Origin: Terriglobia bacterium | GTDB lineage: Bacteria; Acidobacteriota; Terriglobia; Terriglobales; Acidobacteriaceae | DNA: 64,000 nucleotides | NCBI GenBank assembly: GCA_020072585.1 | Contig: JAIQGL010000008.1 | Coordinates: 62,001 to 126,000, forward strand | Direction: 5' to 3' | Part shown: in pieces, positions 1-9,564 of the stretch | Layout: the number at the start of each line of letters is the position of its first letter | How positions within the stretch are numbered: the stretch's first letter is position 1 | The notes under the pieces: model-generated | Told to the model about the DNA's origin: nothing | Databases searched by the model: none | Seen by the model: only the letters and a program-made list of their open reading frames with translations | Program-made: the position numbers and the translations under genes

Positions 1-994
1 CGTTGACTACAAAATCGAAAATGGCCGCTATCGCCTTTCCCACATATACCAGGGTGAAAACTGGAACCCGCAGTTGCGTGCTCCGCTGACCCAGCCCGGA
101 GTCAATGTGCAGCAAGGCGACTATCTTCTGGCGGTAAATGGCAGAGAGCTGCGGGCCACGGACGAAGTGTTTGAGTTGTTTGCCGGCACGGCGGACAAAG
201 CAACCGTACTGAAGGTTGGCCCGACTCCGGATGGCAAGGGTGCGCGCACTGTAACAGTAGTGCCAATTGAAAACGAAGCATCACTGCGCAACCGGGCATG
301 GATTGAAGGCAATCTGCGCAAGGTGGATAAGCTCAGCGGCGGCCGCGTTGCGTACGTCTACCTGCCGGACACCGGCTTTGGCGGCTACACATCATTCAAC
401 CGCTACTTCTTTGCGCAGATTGGACGCGAAGGCGCCGTGATTGATGAGCGCTTTAACGGTGGCGGATCAGCGGCGGATTACGTAATCGATTATCTGCGGC
501 GGCCTCTGCAAAACTACTGGATGACCCGCGAGGGCCAGGACTTCACCACACCTGTGGGCGCCATCTTTGGACCCAAGGCTATGATCATCAACATGTATGC
601 CGGCTCCGGAGGAGACGCGCTGCCCTGGTACTTCCATGATGCCAAGCTAGGGCCACTCGTCGGCACGCGCACATGGGGCGGTCTGGTGGGAATTTATGAC
701 TACCCGAACCTCATGGACGGCGGTTCAGTTACGGCTCCACGCGTGGCCTTCTACAATCGCACAGGCGACTGGGACGTGGAGAACCATGGCGTAGCACCGG
801 ATATCGAAGTGGAGATCACACCTAAGGATTGGGCCAGCGGACATGATCCGCAATTGGAAAAAGCGTTGTCATTGGTGATGGATTCGCTCAAGAAGAATCC
901 GCTGCCTGTAGCCAAGCGCCCTGCGTTCCCCAACTACCAAAACCAGCCGAACGAGGGAGTCCCAGCGGCTGGGGGCTCAGGCAAAAAGAAGTAA
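1..994 (+). CDS. Tricorn-like S41 family protease, C-terminal part (5' end outside window)
   Basis: The frame is open from base 2, so the gene begins upstream of the window. Visible are the end of a beta-propeller/PDZ-type region (GVNVQQGDYLLAVNGREL resembles the ligand-binding loop of a PDZ domain) and then an S41 (C-terminal processing peptidase/tricorn) catalytic core. The core has VIDERFNGGGS and the nucleophile region AGSGGDALP, with the likely catalytic serine codon at 604-606, followed by GTRTWGGLVG. These are the usual landmarks of tricorn protease homologues, which degrade peptides of about 6-12 residues. The tail after about base 900 is proline/glycine/lysine-rich and probably disordered. 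No signal peptide can be judged because the N-terminus is missing. Family assignment is firm; the physiological substrate is unknown. Confidence 0.88.
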   Translation, partial: VDYKIENGRYRLSHIYQGENWNPQLRAPLTQPGVNVQQGDYLLAVNGRELRATDEVFELFAGTADKATVLKVGPTPDGKGARTVTVVPIENEASLRNRAWIEGNLRKVDKLSGGRVAYVYLPDTGFGGYTSFNRYFFAQIGREGAVIDERFNGGGSAADYVIDYLRRPLQNYWMTREGQDFTTPVGAIFGPKAMIINMYAGSGGDALPWYFHDAKLGPLVGTRTWGGLVGIYDYPNLMDGGSVTAPRVAFYNRTGDWDVENHGVAPDIEVEITPKDWASGHDPQLEKALSLVMDSLKKNPLPVAKRPAFPNYQNQPNEGVPAAGGSGKKK

Positions 995-1015
995 GGAAAA
1001 ATCGAAATCGGGCCA

Positions 1016-1042
1016 GGCGTCAGATATTTCTTATCTGGCGCC
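1016..1042 (+). terminator. 11-bp hairpin after the tricorn-like gene
   Basis: GGCGTCAGATA (1016-1026) pairs with TATCTGGCGCC (1032-1042) with one G-T wobble and a 5-nt loop, 21 bases after the stop codon. There is no clear T-run immediately after it, so it may be a weak terminator or a 3'-end stabilising hairpin. Confidence 0.45.
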
Positions 1043-1088
1043 CAAGCATGCGTGTAACTTTTTGGGAATTCGCGGGTAGAAAGGAAAT

Positions 1089-1295
1089 ATGGGAAACAGA
1101 CCTACTGGTTATTGGATTTTCTTGGCACTTGCCATCGCGGCAGTAGTCGCCTCTTTCATGATGCGGTCATCGCCTTACCCGCACATTCGTGAGATCGCCC
1201 AATACTTAGGCTACGGCGCAATTGCGTTGTTGCTGATCGCCCGTTTTGGTTTTCGTAGAAAAGTGGATCCGACCCCGCCAATGCCAAAGGACTAG
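1089..1295 (+). CDS. Small two-helix membrane protein of unknown function (68 aa)
   Basis: A short gene preceded by an AAAGGAA ribosome-binding site 5-6 bases before the ATG. The protein has two hydrophobic segments, roughly residues 8-25 (WIFLALAIAAVVASFMM) and 38-54 (YLGYGAIALLLIARFGF), separated by a short polar stretch with YPHIREIAQ, and a charged RRKVDPTPP tail. It is probably an inner-membrane hairpin protein. I do not recognise a named family. The good ribosome-binding site and coherent membrane topology argue that it is real. Confidence 0.6.
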   Translation: MGNRPTGYWIFLALAIAAVVASFMMRSSPYPHIREIAQYLGYGAIALLLIARFGFRRKVDPTPPMPKD

Positions 1296-1341
1296 AAAAA
1301 CAGAATCACCACAACTTTACGGGGTAACGGCTCGGTCAGTC

Positions 1342-1575
1342 TTATGAAGGGATCGAGAACCAGATACGTCCGGCTTCAACCAGCGCAATGAAAATACCAA
1401 TGACAAAGTAGAGGTTCTGCGCGGTCGCATCACTTGGTGGGGCGGGCAACTCGACACCCCGGCTGCGGAAATACCCATCCAGTGCGCGCTCATGCTGCAT
1501 GATCATGCTGGCCAACGGGCGATGGAAGATGGCGATCATCACCCCGAGCAGCAATCTGGCGATTTCTACGATCAT
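1342..1575 (-). CDS. Small membrane protein of unknown function (77 aa)
   Basis: Convergent with the preceding small gene. The N-terminal segment (residues 4-18, EIARLLLGVMIAIFH) and the C-terminal segment (about 54-72, LYFVIGIFIALVEAGRIWF) are hydrophobic. The middle part, HERALDGYFRSRGVELPAPP, is polar. The pattern of two membrane-associated helices with a soluble loop recalls small Acidobacteriota hypothetical proteins, but I cannot assign a function. The gene lacks a strong visible ribosome-binding site, so the start is less certain than the reading frame. Confidence 0.55.
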   Translation of the reverse strand: MIVEIARLLLGVMIAIFHRPLASMIMQHERALDGYFRSRGVELPAPPSDATAQNLYFVIGIFIALVEAGRIWFSIPS

Positions 1576-1695
1576 AATGTGTTGAGTCTAAGCATGGCAT
1601 CGGGCAGCCACAATCAGTAGAAAAACCTAGTTAACAGCACGAAAGTAGCATTCGGCGGCTGTTTACGCGTGTTAGAATTATGATTACTCCTTCCC

Positions 1696-2508
1696 ATGAA
1701 TGCAGATCTGGAAAGACTTATCGAGCTGGAAAAAGTTGATCGGGAGGCTTCCCGCCTGACCGAGGAGGTAGCCAGCCTGCCCAAGCGGGTGGCTGCTATC
1801 GAAGAAAAGCTGGCCGAACACAAGGCCGCGGTGGAGAAGGCCAAGGCCCAGATCAAGAGCAATGAGACGAACCGCCGCCAGTTGGAAACGGACATCAAGG
1901 GCTTCCAGGAAAAAATCGCCAAGTATCGCAGCCAGTCTTCCAGTGTCAAAACCAATGACGAATATCGTGCCCTGATGCACGAGGTGGAATTCGCGGAAAA
2001 GCAGATCAGCACCTGCGAAGACAAGATCCTTGAATTGATGGTAGCGCTGGAGAGCGAAGAAAAGGCCCTGAAGATCGCTGATGCAGAGTTGAAGACCGAG
2101 GCCACGGACGTTGAAAAGGAGAAGGCTGAGGCGCGCGTCCGCACGGCTGAAGACGAGAAGCTGCTGGCGGGACTGAAAGCAAAGCGCGCGGAGCTGCGCT
2201 CCGGCATAAATGACAGCACGCTGGGGCACTATGATCGCGTGATGCGGCAACGGAAATCGGCCATCGCCGAGGCCCGCGACCAGAAATGCATGGCCTGCTT
2301 TGTGATGGTGCGTCCGCAAACCTGGCAGGAAATTCGCACCAACGAGCAGATTGTCACCTGCAACTCCTGCGGCCGCATTCTTTACTATGATCCTGCAAGT
2401 GAGCCGGCGGCGCCCGAACCAGCAAAGAAGAAGAACAAAGCGCGGGCTGCTGAGGTTGAGCCAGAAGCAGAGACTGAGGCAGCCCCTGAAGCCACTTCCA
2501 CGCAATAA
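1696..2508 (+). CDS. Coiled-coil protein with C4 zinc ribbon (zf-RING_7 type)
   Basis: Residues 1-190 are almost entirely charged heptad-type helix (coiled coil), including the family-typical YRSQSSSVKTNDEYRALMHE segment. They are followed by a C4 zinc ribbon with cysteines at 198, 201, 222 and 225 (KCMACF and CNSCGR). The last 40 residues are an Ala/Glu/Pro/Lys-rich disordered tail. This architecture is that of the widespread bacterial zinc-ribbon family often encoded next to ribosome- or RNA-related genes. Its molecular role is unsettled, and nucleic-acid or ribosome association is only inferred. An rRNA methyltransferase gene follows 27 bases downstream on the same strand, which suggests co-transcription. 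Confidence 0.85.
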   Translation: MNADLERLIELEKVDREASRLTEEVASLPKRVAAIEEKLAEHKAAVEKAKAQIKSNETNRRQLETDIKGFQEKIAKYRSQSSSVKTNDEYRALMHEVEFAEKQISTCEDKILELMVALESEEKALKIADAELKTEATDVEKEKAEARVRTAEDEKLLAGLKAKRAELRSGINDSTLGHYDRVMRQRKSAIAEARDQKCMACFVMVRPQTWQEIRTNEQIVTCNSCGRILYYDPASEPAAPEPAKKKNKARAAEVEPEAETEAAPEATSTQ

Positions 2509-2535
2509 CCTGCCTTCCTATATGCTGTTTGCCTG

Positions 2536-3735
2536 ATGGCAAACGGCTTTCCTCAAAAAGTGATAGTGAATGACCGTGCAGCAAAGCGCCTGCGCCAGGG
2601 ACACGTGTGGGTTTACGCTTCCGATGTACTTAACGATGCTGGCACGCATTCCGGCGCTCTGGTTCATGTGATCGGACCCAGGGACAAGGCGCTAGGGTCC
2701 GCAATCTACAGCTCATCTTCGCAGATCAAGCTGCGCCTGCTGGGCAGTTCACTTCTCACCTCAGAAGACGGTCTGCTGGATTTGACACGGCAGCGGCTGG
2801 CGGATGCCATCCAGTACCGGCGAGCGCTGGTGTCTGATTCTGATGCCTGTCGCCTTGTCTTTAGCGAGGCGGACCGGATTCCGGGGCTGATGATTGACCG
2901 CTATAACGACGTTTACACGCTTCAAGTGCTCACACAGGCGTGGGACCGGCCGGAGAGAAAGCAGGCGATCATTGAGGCGCTCAAAAAGCTTACCGGTGCG
3001 GAGCATATTGTGGAGCGCACGGACGACCGCATACGCGAACTGGAACAATTGCCGGCGATGGAGTCCACGCTGGTCTCCGGGGGCAAGAGCAGCACGATCT
3101 TTACCATGAACAAAGTCAGGTTTCACTATGACGCTCTGGGAGGGCAGAAGACCGGCGCCTTTCTTGATCAACGGGAGAACTACGCGGCCACGCTCCAATA
3201 TGCCCACGGCGAAGCGCTTGACGTTTGCACCTATCAGGGCGGCTTCGCGCTGCATCTGGCGCGGGTTTGCGAAAAGGTAACAGCCGTTGATATTTCCCGC
3301 GAGATGCTGGAAGTTGCAGAGCAAAATGAAAAGCTGAATGCCGCCGCGAACAAATCAGAGATCGAATGGATTGAGGGAAATGCCTTTGATCTGATGAAGG
3401 ACTACTCTTCTGCCGGCAAGCTGTATGACGTAATCGTGCTCGATCCGCCCGCGTTCGCCAAATCAAAGAAACAGCTGGAATCAGCCATGCGCGGATACAA
3501 AGAGCTGAATCTGCGTGCGCTGAAAATGCTTCGTCCAGGTGGAATCCTGGTTACATGTTCATGCTCGTTTGCCGTGGGAGAAGAAGATTTTCTGGTGATG
3601 CTTACTGAGGCCGCTCAGGACGCACATCGGTCAGTTCGCATCCTGGAAAAGCGCGCCCAGTCCAAAGACCACCCGATCTTGCTGGGAGTTCCGGAGACTT
3701 TTTATCTGAAGTGTTTTGTGTTATCAGCTGCCTGA
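2536..3735 (+). CDS. rlmI: Class I SAM-dependent rRNA methyltransferase, RlmI-like
   Basis: A 399-residue protein of the RlmI/YccW family, which methylates C5 of a cytosine in 23S rRNA (C1962 in E. coli). An N-terminal PUA-type RNA-binding domain covers about residues 5-85 (VIVNDRAAKRLRQGHVWVY). The central EEHR-like part contains FSEADRIPGLMIDRY. The Rossmann methyltransferase domain includes DVCTYQGGFALHLA (SAM motif I, about 229-242), AVDISREML, and motif IV VLDPPAFAKSK near 301-311. TCSCSF near 346 contains the cysteines expected in this clan. The length matches the family. It follows the zinc-ribbon gene closely and is likely in its operon. Confidence 0.88.
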   Translation: MANGFPQKVIVNDRAAKRLRQGHVWVYASDVLNDAGTHSGALVHVIGPRDKALGSAIYSSSSQIKLRLLGSSLLTSEDGLLDLTRQRLADAIQYRRALVSDSDACRLVFSEADRIPGLMIDRYNDVYTLQVLTQAWDRPERKQAIIEALKKLTGAEHIVERTDDRIRELEQLPAMESTLVSGGKSSTIFTMNKVRFHYDALGGQKTGAFLDQRENYAATLQYAHGEALDVCTYQGGFALHLARVCEKVTAVDISREMLEVAEQNEKLNAAANKSEIEWIEGNAFDLMKDYSSAGKLYDVIVLDPPAFAKSKKQLESAMRGYKELNLRALKMLRPGGILVTCSCSFAVGEEDFLVMLTEAAQDAHRSVRILEKRAQSKDHPILLGVPETFYLKCFVLSAA

Positions 3736-3842
3736 AATGACCCATCAAAAACCCCGACAATAGCATTTTCTATGCACGTCTTGACTCTTTCTGAATCCAT
3801 TTAAACAACAGAAAATAAAAGACATAATTTTTATTTTCAATA

Positions 3843-3871
3843 TTGACAATAATACACTCATATTTTATGAT
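3843..3871 (+). promoter_or_regulatory. Sigma-70-type promoter of the hsp20-clpB unit
   Basis: TTGACA (3843-3848), 17-bp spacer, TATGAT (3866-3871): a perfect -35 and a 5/6 -10 at ideal spacing. It lies in a strongly AT-rich stretch unlike the surrounding genome and about 80 bases before the hsp20 start. I saw no CIRCE-type inverted repeat, so heat control, if any, would come from another factor or from the leader RNA. Confidence 0.75.
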
Positions 3872-3949
3872 TCGTTTGTACTAATAAATCATCTAACGAG
3901 CTGTAACGGCATTCATCAAGTACCAACATCATTTGAAGGAGAAACAAAA

Positions 3950-4390
3950 ATGACCACTATTACTCGAATCGACCCCTTCCGTGAGCTGGCCAGTTTTTTC
4001 CAGAGCTTTGAGCCCAACGGCAAGGACCAGCTAACTGCGGGCAGCTTTGTTCCCCCGGTTGACGTTTATGAGGACGAGCAGAACCTGATCCTCAAGCTGG
4101 AAGTCCCGGGCGTGAATGAAGAGGACCTGAATGTCAGCGTCGAGAACGACACCATGACGATTCAGGGCGAGCGCAAATTTGAAAAAGAAGAAAAAGAGGA
4201 AAACTTCCATCGCATTGAGCGCCGGTATGGATCCTTCCTCCGTACTTTCAAGCTGCCAAACACCGTGGATGCGGAAAAGGTAGAAGCCAGTTACGAAAAA
4301 GGCATCCTGAAGATCACTTTGGCCAAGCGGGCTGAAGCCAAACCCAGGCAGATCAAAGTGGGCAGCGGAGAGAAGACCCTCCAAGGCTAA
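3950..4390 (+). CDS. Hsp20 / alpha-crystallin small heat-shock protein
   Basis: An ATP-independent holdase chaperone that binds unfolding proteins and hands them to the ClpB/DnaK disaggregation machinery. The alpha-crystallin domain spans about residues 38-140, beginning PPVDVYEDEQNLILKLEVPG and ending in the GILKITLAKR strand (the family A-x-x-x-n-G-h-L-h-h motif). A flexible N-terminal arm (ITRIDPFRELASFFQSF) is typical. The 146-aa length is normal. AAGGAG lies 9 bases before the ATG. It is followed by clpB on the same strand with a hairpin in between, so the two form a proteostasis pair. Confidence 0.93.
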   Translation: MTTITRIDPFRELASFFQSFEPNGKDQLTAGSFVPPVDVYEDEQNLILKLEVPGVNEEDLNVSVENDTMTIQGERKFEKEEKEENFHRIERRYGSFLRTFKLPNTVDAEKVEASYEKGILKITLAKRAEAKPRQIKVGSGEKTLQG

Positions 4391-4428
4391 GCCGTGCGGA
4401 AATCCACATTTCAGTGAATAACATCTGT

Positions 4429-4458
4429 ACGGGAGATGGAGACGTCTCCCGTTTTCAT
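4429..4458 (+). terminator. Intrinsic-terminator-like hairpin between hsp20 and clpB
   Basis: ACGGGAGA (4429-4436) pairs perfectly with TCTCCCGT (4445-4452) around an 8-nt loop, and the 3' side runs into TTTTCATTT. It could terminate part of the hsp20 transcript, making ClpB less abundant than Hsp20. Confidence 0.65.
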
Positions 4459-4508
4459 TTAGGGCAGCAGCGAAGGACCTCAGATTCAAGATTTTTTAGG
4501 AGAACGAT

Positions 4509-7157
<2,649 letters not shown>

Positions 7158-7171
7158 ACAGCACAGACCTG

Positions 7172-7224
7172 AAGCCGCGAGCAAGCGCAGATTTTTTTCG
7201 AACAAATGCGTTTGTTCGCGGCTT
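7172..7224 (+). terminator. Nested inverted repeats between convergent clpB and fmdB-type gene
   Basis: CGAACAAA (7199-7206) and TTTGTTCG (7211-7218) form a perfect 8-bp hairpin with loop TGCG. AAGCCGCGA (7172-7180) can alternatively pair with TCGCGGCTT (7216-7224). A run of seven T lies inside (7192-7198). Its position between convergent genes suits a bidirectional terminator. Confidence 0.55.
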
Positions 7225-7232
7225 ATCTCTTT

Positions 7233-7260
7233 GGTAGCAGGAACCAGGTAGCAGGAACCA
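7233..7260. repeat. 14-bp direct tandem repeat, two copies
   Basis: GGTAGCAGGAACCA occurs twice in perfect tandem (7233-7246, 7247-7260). It is intergenic and of unknown role. Confidence 0.8.
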
Positions 7261-7284
7261 GATCCGCACTAAGGAAAGCAGCCT

Positions 7285-7638
7285 TCAGTCCTTGGCCTTC
7301 TTGGTTTCAGACCGTTTGGGCTTGGAATCCTTTTCTTTCTCTTTACCTTTGGCACCGTCTGCCTTGGCAGCTGTATCTTTTTTAGCCTTATCCGATTTTT
7401 CATCCGACTTTTCGGCGTCTGACTTTTCGGAGCCACCATCAGACTTGGAGCTCTCGCTCTTGCCGCCGTAGTCGGTTACGTACCATCCACTGCCCTTGAA
7501 TTGCACGTTCGGGGCATGCTGAATCTTTTCGACCGGGCTGCCGCACTGTGGGCATTTCTTGATCGGACGGTCTGAGAACTTCTGGATCTTTTCGAATTTG
7601 TGTTTGCACTTCTTACACTGGTATTCGTAAAGAGGCAC
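7285..7638 (-). CDS. FmdB-type zinc-ribbon protein with long charged tail
   Basis: The N-terminal 55 residues are a classical FmdB/CxxC_CxxC_SSSS putative regulatory zinc ribbon: MPLYEYQCKKCKHKFEK with C8 and C11, then KCPQCGSPVEKIQ with two more cysteines near 29 and 32, and FKGSGWYVTDY. After residue 60 the protein becomes a low-complexity Ser/Lys/Asp/Glu tail (SEKSDAEKSDEKSDK). Family members are small zinc-binding proteins, some linked to amidase/formamidase regulation, but the function is mostly unknown. The tail is about as long as the folded part, which is longer than in most members I know of. Confidence 0.85.
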   Translation of the reverse strand: MPLYEYQCKKCKHKFEKIQKFSDRPIKKCPQCGSPVEKIQHAPNVQFKGSGWYVTDYGGKSESSKSDGGSEKSDAEKSDEKSDKAKKDTAAKADGAKGKEKEKDSKPKRSETKKAKD

Positions 7639-7811
7639 GCGGAGACTAGACCTCGATTTGTTAGAGTTTCCGGTCTGATTTTAGCAGAGAGCCGGGAATC
7701 GAAAGGAAGGCATCAGAGAGTAAACCACACGGTCGAGCCTTGCCTGCGATTCGCCCGTCGGCACTGAGCAGGTTGTGCTGATGCTATGCTTACCGCGGAT
7801 TCAAATTCACA

Positions 7812-8669
7812 ATGGCCGAACCGACAAAACGGGGCACGCTGTATGTGGTGGCCACTCCGATTGGCAACCTGGAAGACATTACCTATCGCGCGGTGCGTGT
7901 GTTGCGGGAAGCTGACCTGATTGCCTGCGAAGACACTCGCCACACCGCCAAACTGCTACAGCACTACGGAATTGACAAGCCCACGGTGAGCTACCATGAG
8001 CACAATGAGGCGGCGCGCGCGGAAGAGCTGGTGATGAAGCTGGCGCAGGGACTCACCATCGCCCAGGTTTCCGATGCCGGCATGCCGGGAATCTCCGATC
8101 CTGGGTATCGAGTGATCAAGCTGGCGATTGAGCGCGGTGTAACGGTTGTTCCGGTGCCCGGACCTTCCGCTTTGATTGCCGGCCTTGCCGCCAGCGGGCT
8201 TCCGACTGATAGTTTTCAGTTTCTTGGCTTCGTGCCATCCAAATCCGGCCAGAGGCGGACGATGCTGGAGTCACTCCGGCAGGCGCCATACACCACAATT
8301 TTTTATGAAGCGCCGCACCGGATCGCCGCAACCATGCAGGACATCGTGGAGATACTTGGACCAGAGCGGCCTGTTGTGCTGGCGCGCGAGCTAACGAAGA
8401 TCCATGAGGAGTTTATTCGCGGCACGGCAGCAGAGGTACTGGCGCGGACGCAAGCCCAGGAGTTGAAGGGCGAAATCACATTGCTGATCGGCAAGAGCGA
8501 AGCACAGGAAGCTAGAACGGTGGTGAAAGACATCGCACAGCGGCTGGAAGAAATCATGCGTGAACAGAAACTCGATGAGAAAGCGGGGCTCAAAGTCCTG
8601 GCCAAAGAACGAGGGCTTTCCAAGAGCGAGGTTTATCGAGAGTTGCAGCGGGCGAGGCGCAAAAGATAA
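7812..8669 (+). CDS. rsmI: 16S rRNA (cytidine1402-2'-O)-methyltransferase RsmI
   Basis: Transfers a methyl group from SAM to the 2'-O of C1402 in the ribosomal P site of 16S rRNA. It belongs to the tetrapyrrole-methylase fold. Hallmarks are LYVVATPIGNLEDITYRA (9-26), LIACEDTRHT (37-46), SYHEHNE, VSDAGMPGISDPGY (about 87-100) and PGPSALIAGLAASGLPTD. FYEAPHR near 164 is the family's substrate-site signature. Length of 285 aa is normal. The C-terminal helical domain (EKAGLKVLAKERGLSKSEVY) is present. Confidence 0.95.
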   Translation: MAEPTKRGTLYVVATPIGNLEDITYRAVRVLREADLIACEDTRHTAKLLQHYGIDKPTVSYHEHNEAARAEELVMKLAQGLTIAQVSDAGMPGISDPGYRVIKLAIERGVTVVPVPGPSALIAGLAASGLPTDSFQFLGFVPSKSGQRRTMLESLRQAPYTTIFYEAPHRIAATMQDIVEILGPERPVVLARELTKIHEEFIRGTAAEVLARTQAQELKGEITLLIGKSEAQEARTVVKDIAQRLEEIMREQKLDEKAGLKVLAKERGLSKSEVYRELQRARRKR

Positions 8670-8675
8670 GACAAA

Positions 8676-8744
8676 CACAAGGTCCCTCACCCCTATTCGG
8701 GCGCTGATGACAACGCGCCCTCACTTAACGGGGTTCGGGATGAC
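8676..8744. repeat. Structured dispersed repeat B, copy 1
   Basis: Begins 6 bases after the rsmI stop. It aligns over its whole length (69 vs 70 bp) with 33213-33282: shared left end CACAAGGTCCCTC and shared right end TTCGGGATGAC. Internal stem GGGCGC (8699-8704) / GCGCCC (8715-8720). The stem is kept in the other copy with a swapped outer pair. Confidence 0.8.
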
Positions 8745-8806
8745 GGATCTATATTGGAAATTTGGTTTCTCTACGCATCAAATCGCATTTTGACGCAATC
8801 GATGTG

Positions 8807-9334
8807 CTATTCCCCTGACGTGTGGTCGTGAACAATCTTCCATCCGTCGGCTAGACGTTTGAAAACCAGCGTGAATAGGCCATGCGGCTGCTTGCCGTCA
8901 GACATGGTAAGTTGCCATTTCCCGGTCACCACAGCGGACCTCTTGCTGAGCAGATCGATGTTCAACTCCTGAAATTCCAATTTGCCCATCTCTTTGCCTT
9001 CAGCCTGGTAGCGCTGGCGATAGCGTAGCAACGTTGGCTCCCACCCCTTGGTCACCGTGCCACTGGAAAAGAAAATGAGATCGGGCGAGTGCCAATATCC
9101 CTGCATAAAGCCTTCGAGTTTGCCATGGTTCCAGGCTTCAACCTGGGAGAGCAATACATGCCTGATTCCTTCTTCAAGGTCGGCGCGCAGCTCCGCGGGC
9201 GTTTCCTCTGGTTGAGCGTGGGCCGCAGGCGTTTGCGATGGAGCCTGGGCCGCGTTGGGATTGCTTCCCGTTTGCAGTGAGACCAACATGGGAAGAAGCA
9301 ATAAGGCAATCAAATTTAGGCGCATAGCAGGCAT
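8807..9334 (-). CDS. Secreted NTF2-like (DUF4440/SnoaL-type) protein
   Basis: Starts with a signal peptide (MRLNLIALLLLPMLVSLQTG) and an alanine/proline-rich linker. The mature domain of about 120 residues has the NTF2-like pattern of DUF4440: VLLSQVEAWNHGKLEGFMQGY, then SPDLIFFSSG, and the closing strands TLVFKRLADGWKIVHDHTS. NTF2-like proteins are cone-shaped domains used as enzymes or binding modules, and no catalytic function can be inferred here. Another ATG three codons in (9325) would give a more compact signal peptide. The gene stands alone. Confidence 0.8.
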   Translation of the reverse strand: MPAMRLNLIALLLLPMLVSLQTGSNPNAAQAPSQTPAAHAQPEETPAELRADLEEGIRHVLLSQVEAWNHGKLEGFMQGYWHSPDLIFFSSGTVTKGWEPTLLRYRQRYQAEGKEMGKLEFQELNIDLLSKRSAVVTGKWQLTMSDGKQPHGLFTLVFKRLADGWKIVHDHTSGE

Positions 9335-9421
9335 TGTAAGGCGATCACTCCGCCAAATCTAAGGGTTTTCTCCATCGTTTTCGGGCACAAACTAAAGTCA
9401 CATGGCAGGCGTACGCGAGCA

Positions 9422-9451
9422 TTGACCGGGAGTAACGGAATGGGATATTTT
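9422..9451 (+). promoter_or_regulatory. Candidate promoter upstream of the PEGA kinase
   Basis: TTGACC (9422-9427), 18-bp spacer, TATTTT (9446-9451), about 115 bases before the kinase start. Five of six -35 bases and four of six -10 bases match consensus. No other promoter-like sequence stood out in the interval 9335-9564. Confidence 0.4.
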
Positions 9452-9564
9452 CGGGTCACTCGGAGTGTTTATCTCCTGTAAGAAAATGTCGATAATGTTT
9501 TGTACGTCTCTTCCCCCAAGACAAGCAAGGGCGCCACTGAAGTCACTGAGAAATTAAAGCCCCC

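Noticed and set aside
1614-2219. Ser/Phe-rich reading frame antisense to the coiled-coil zinc-ribbon gene
   Set aside because: Composition is what antisense of a Glu/Lys-rich coiled coil gives; no start signal.
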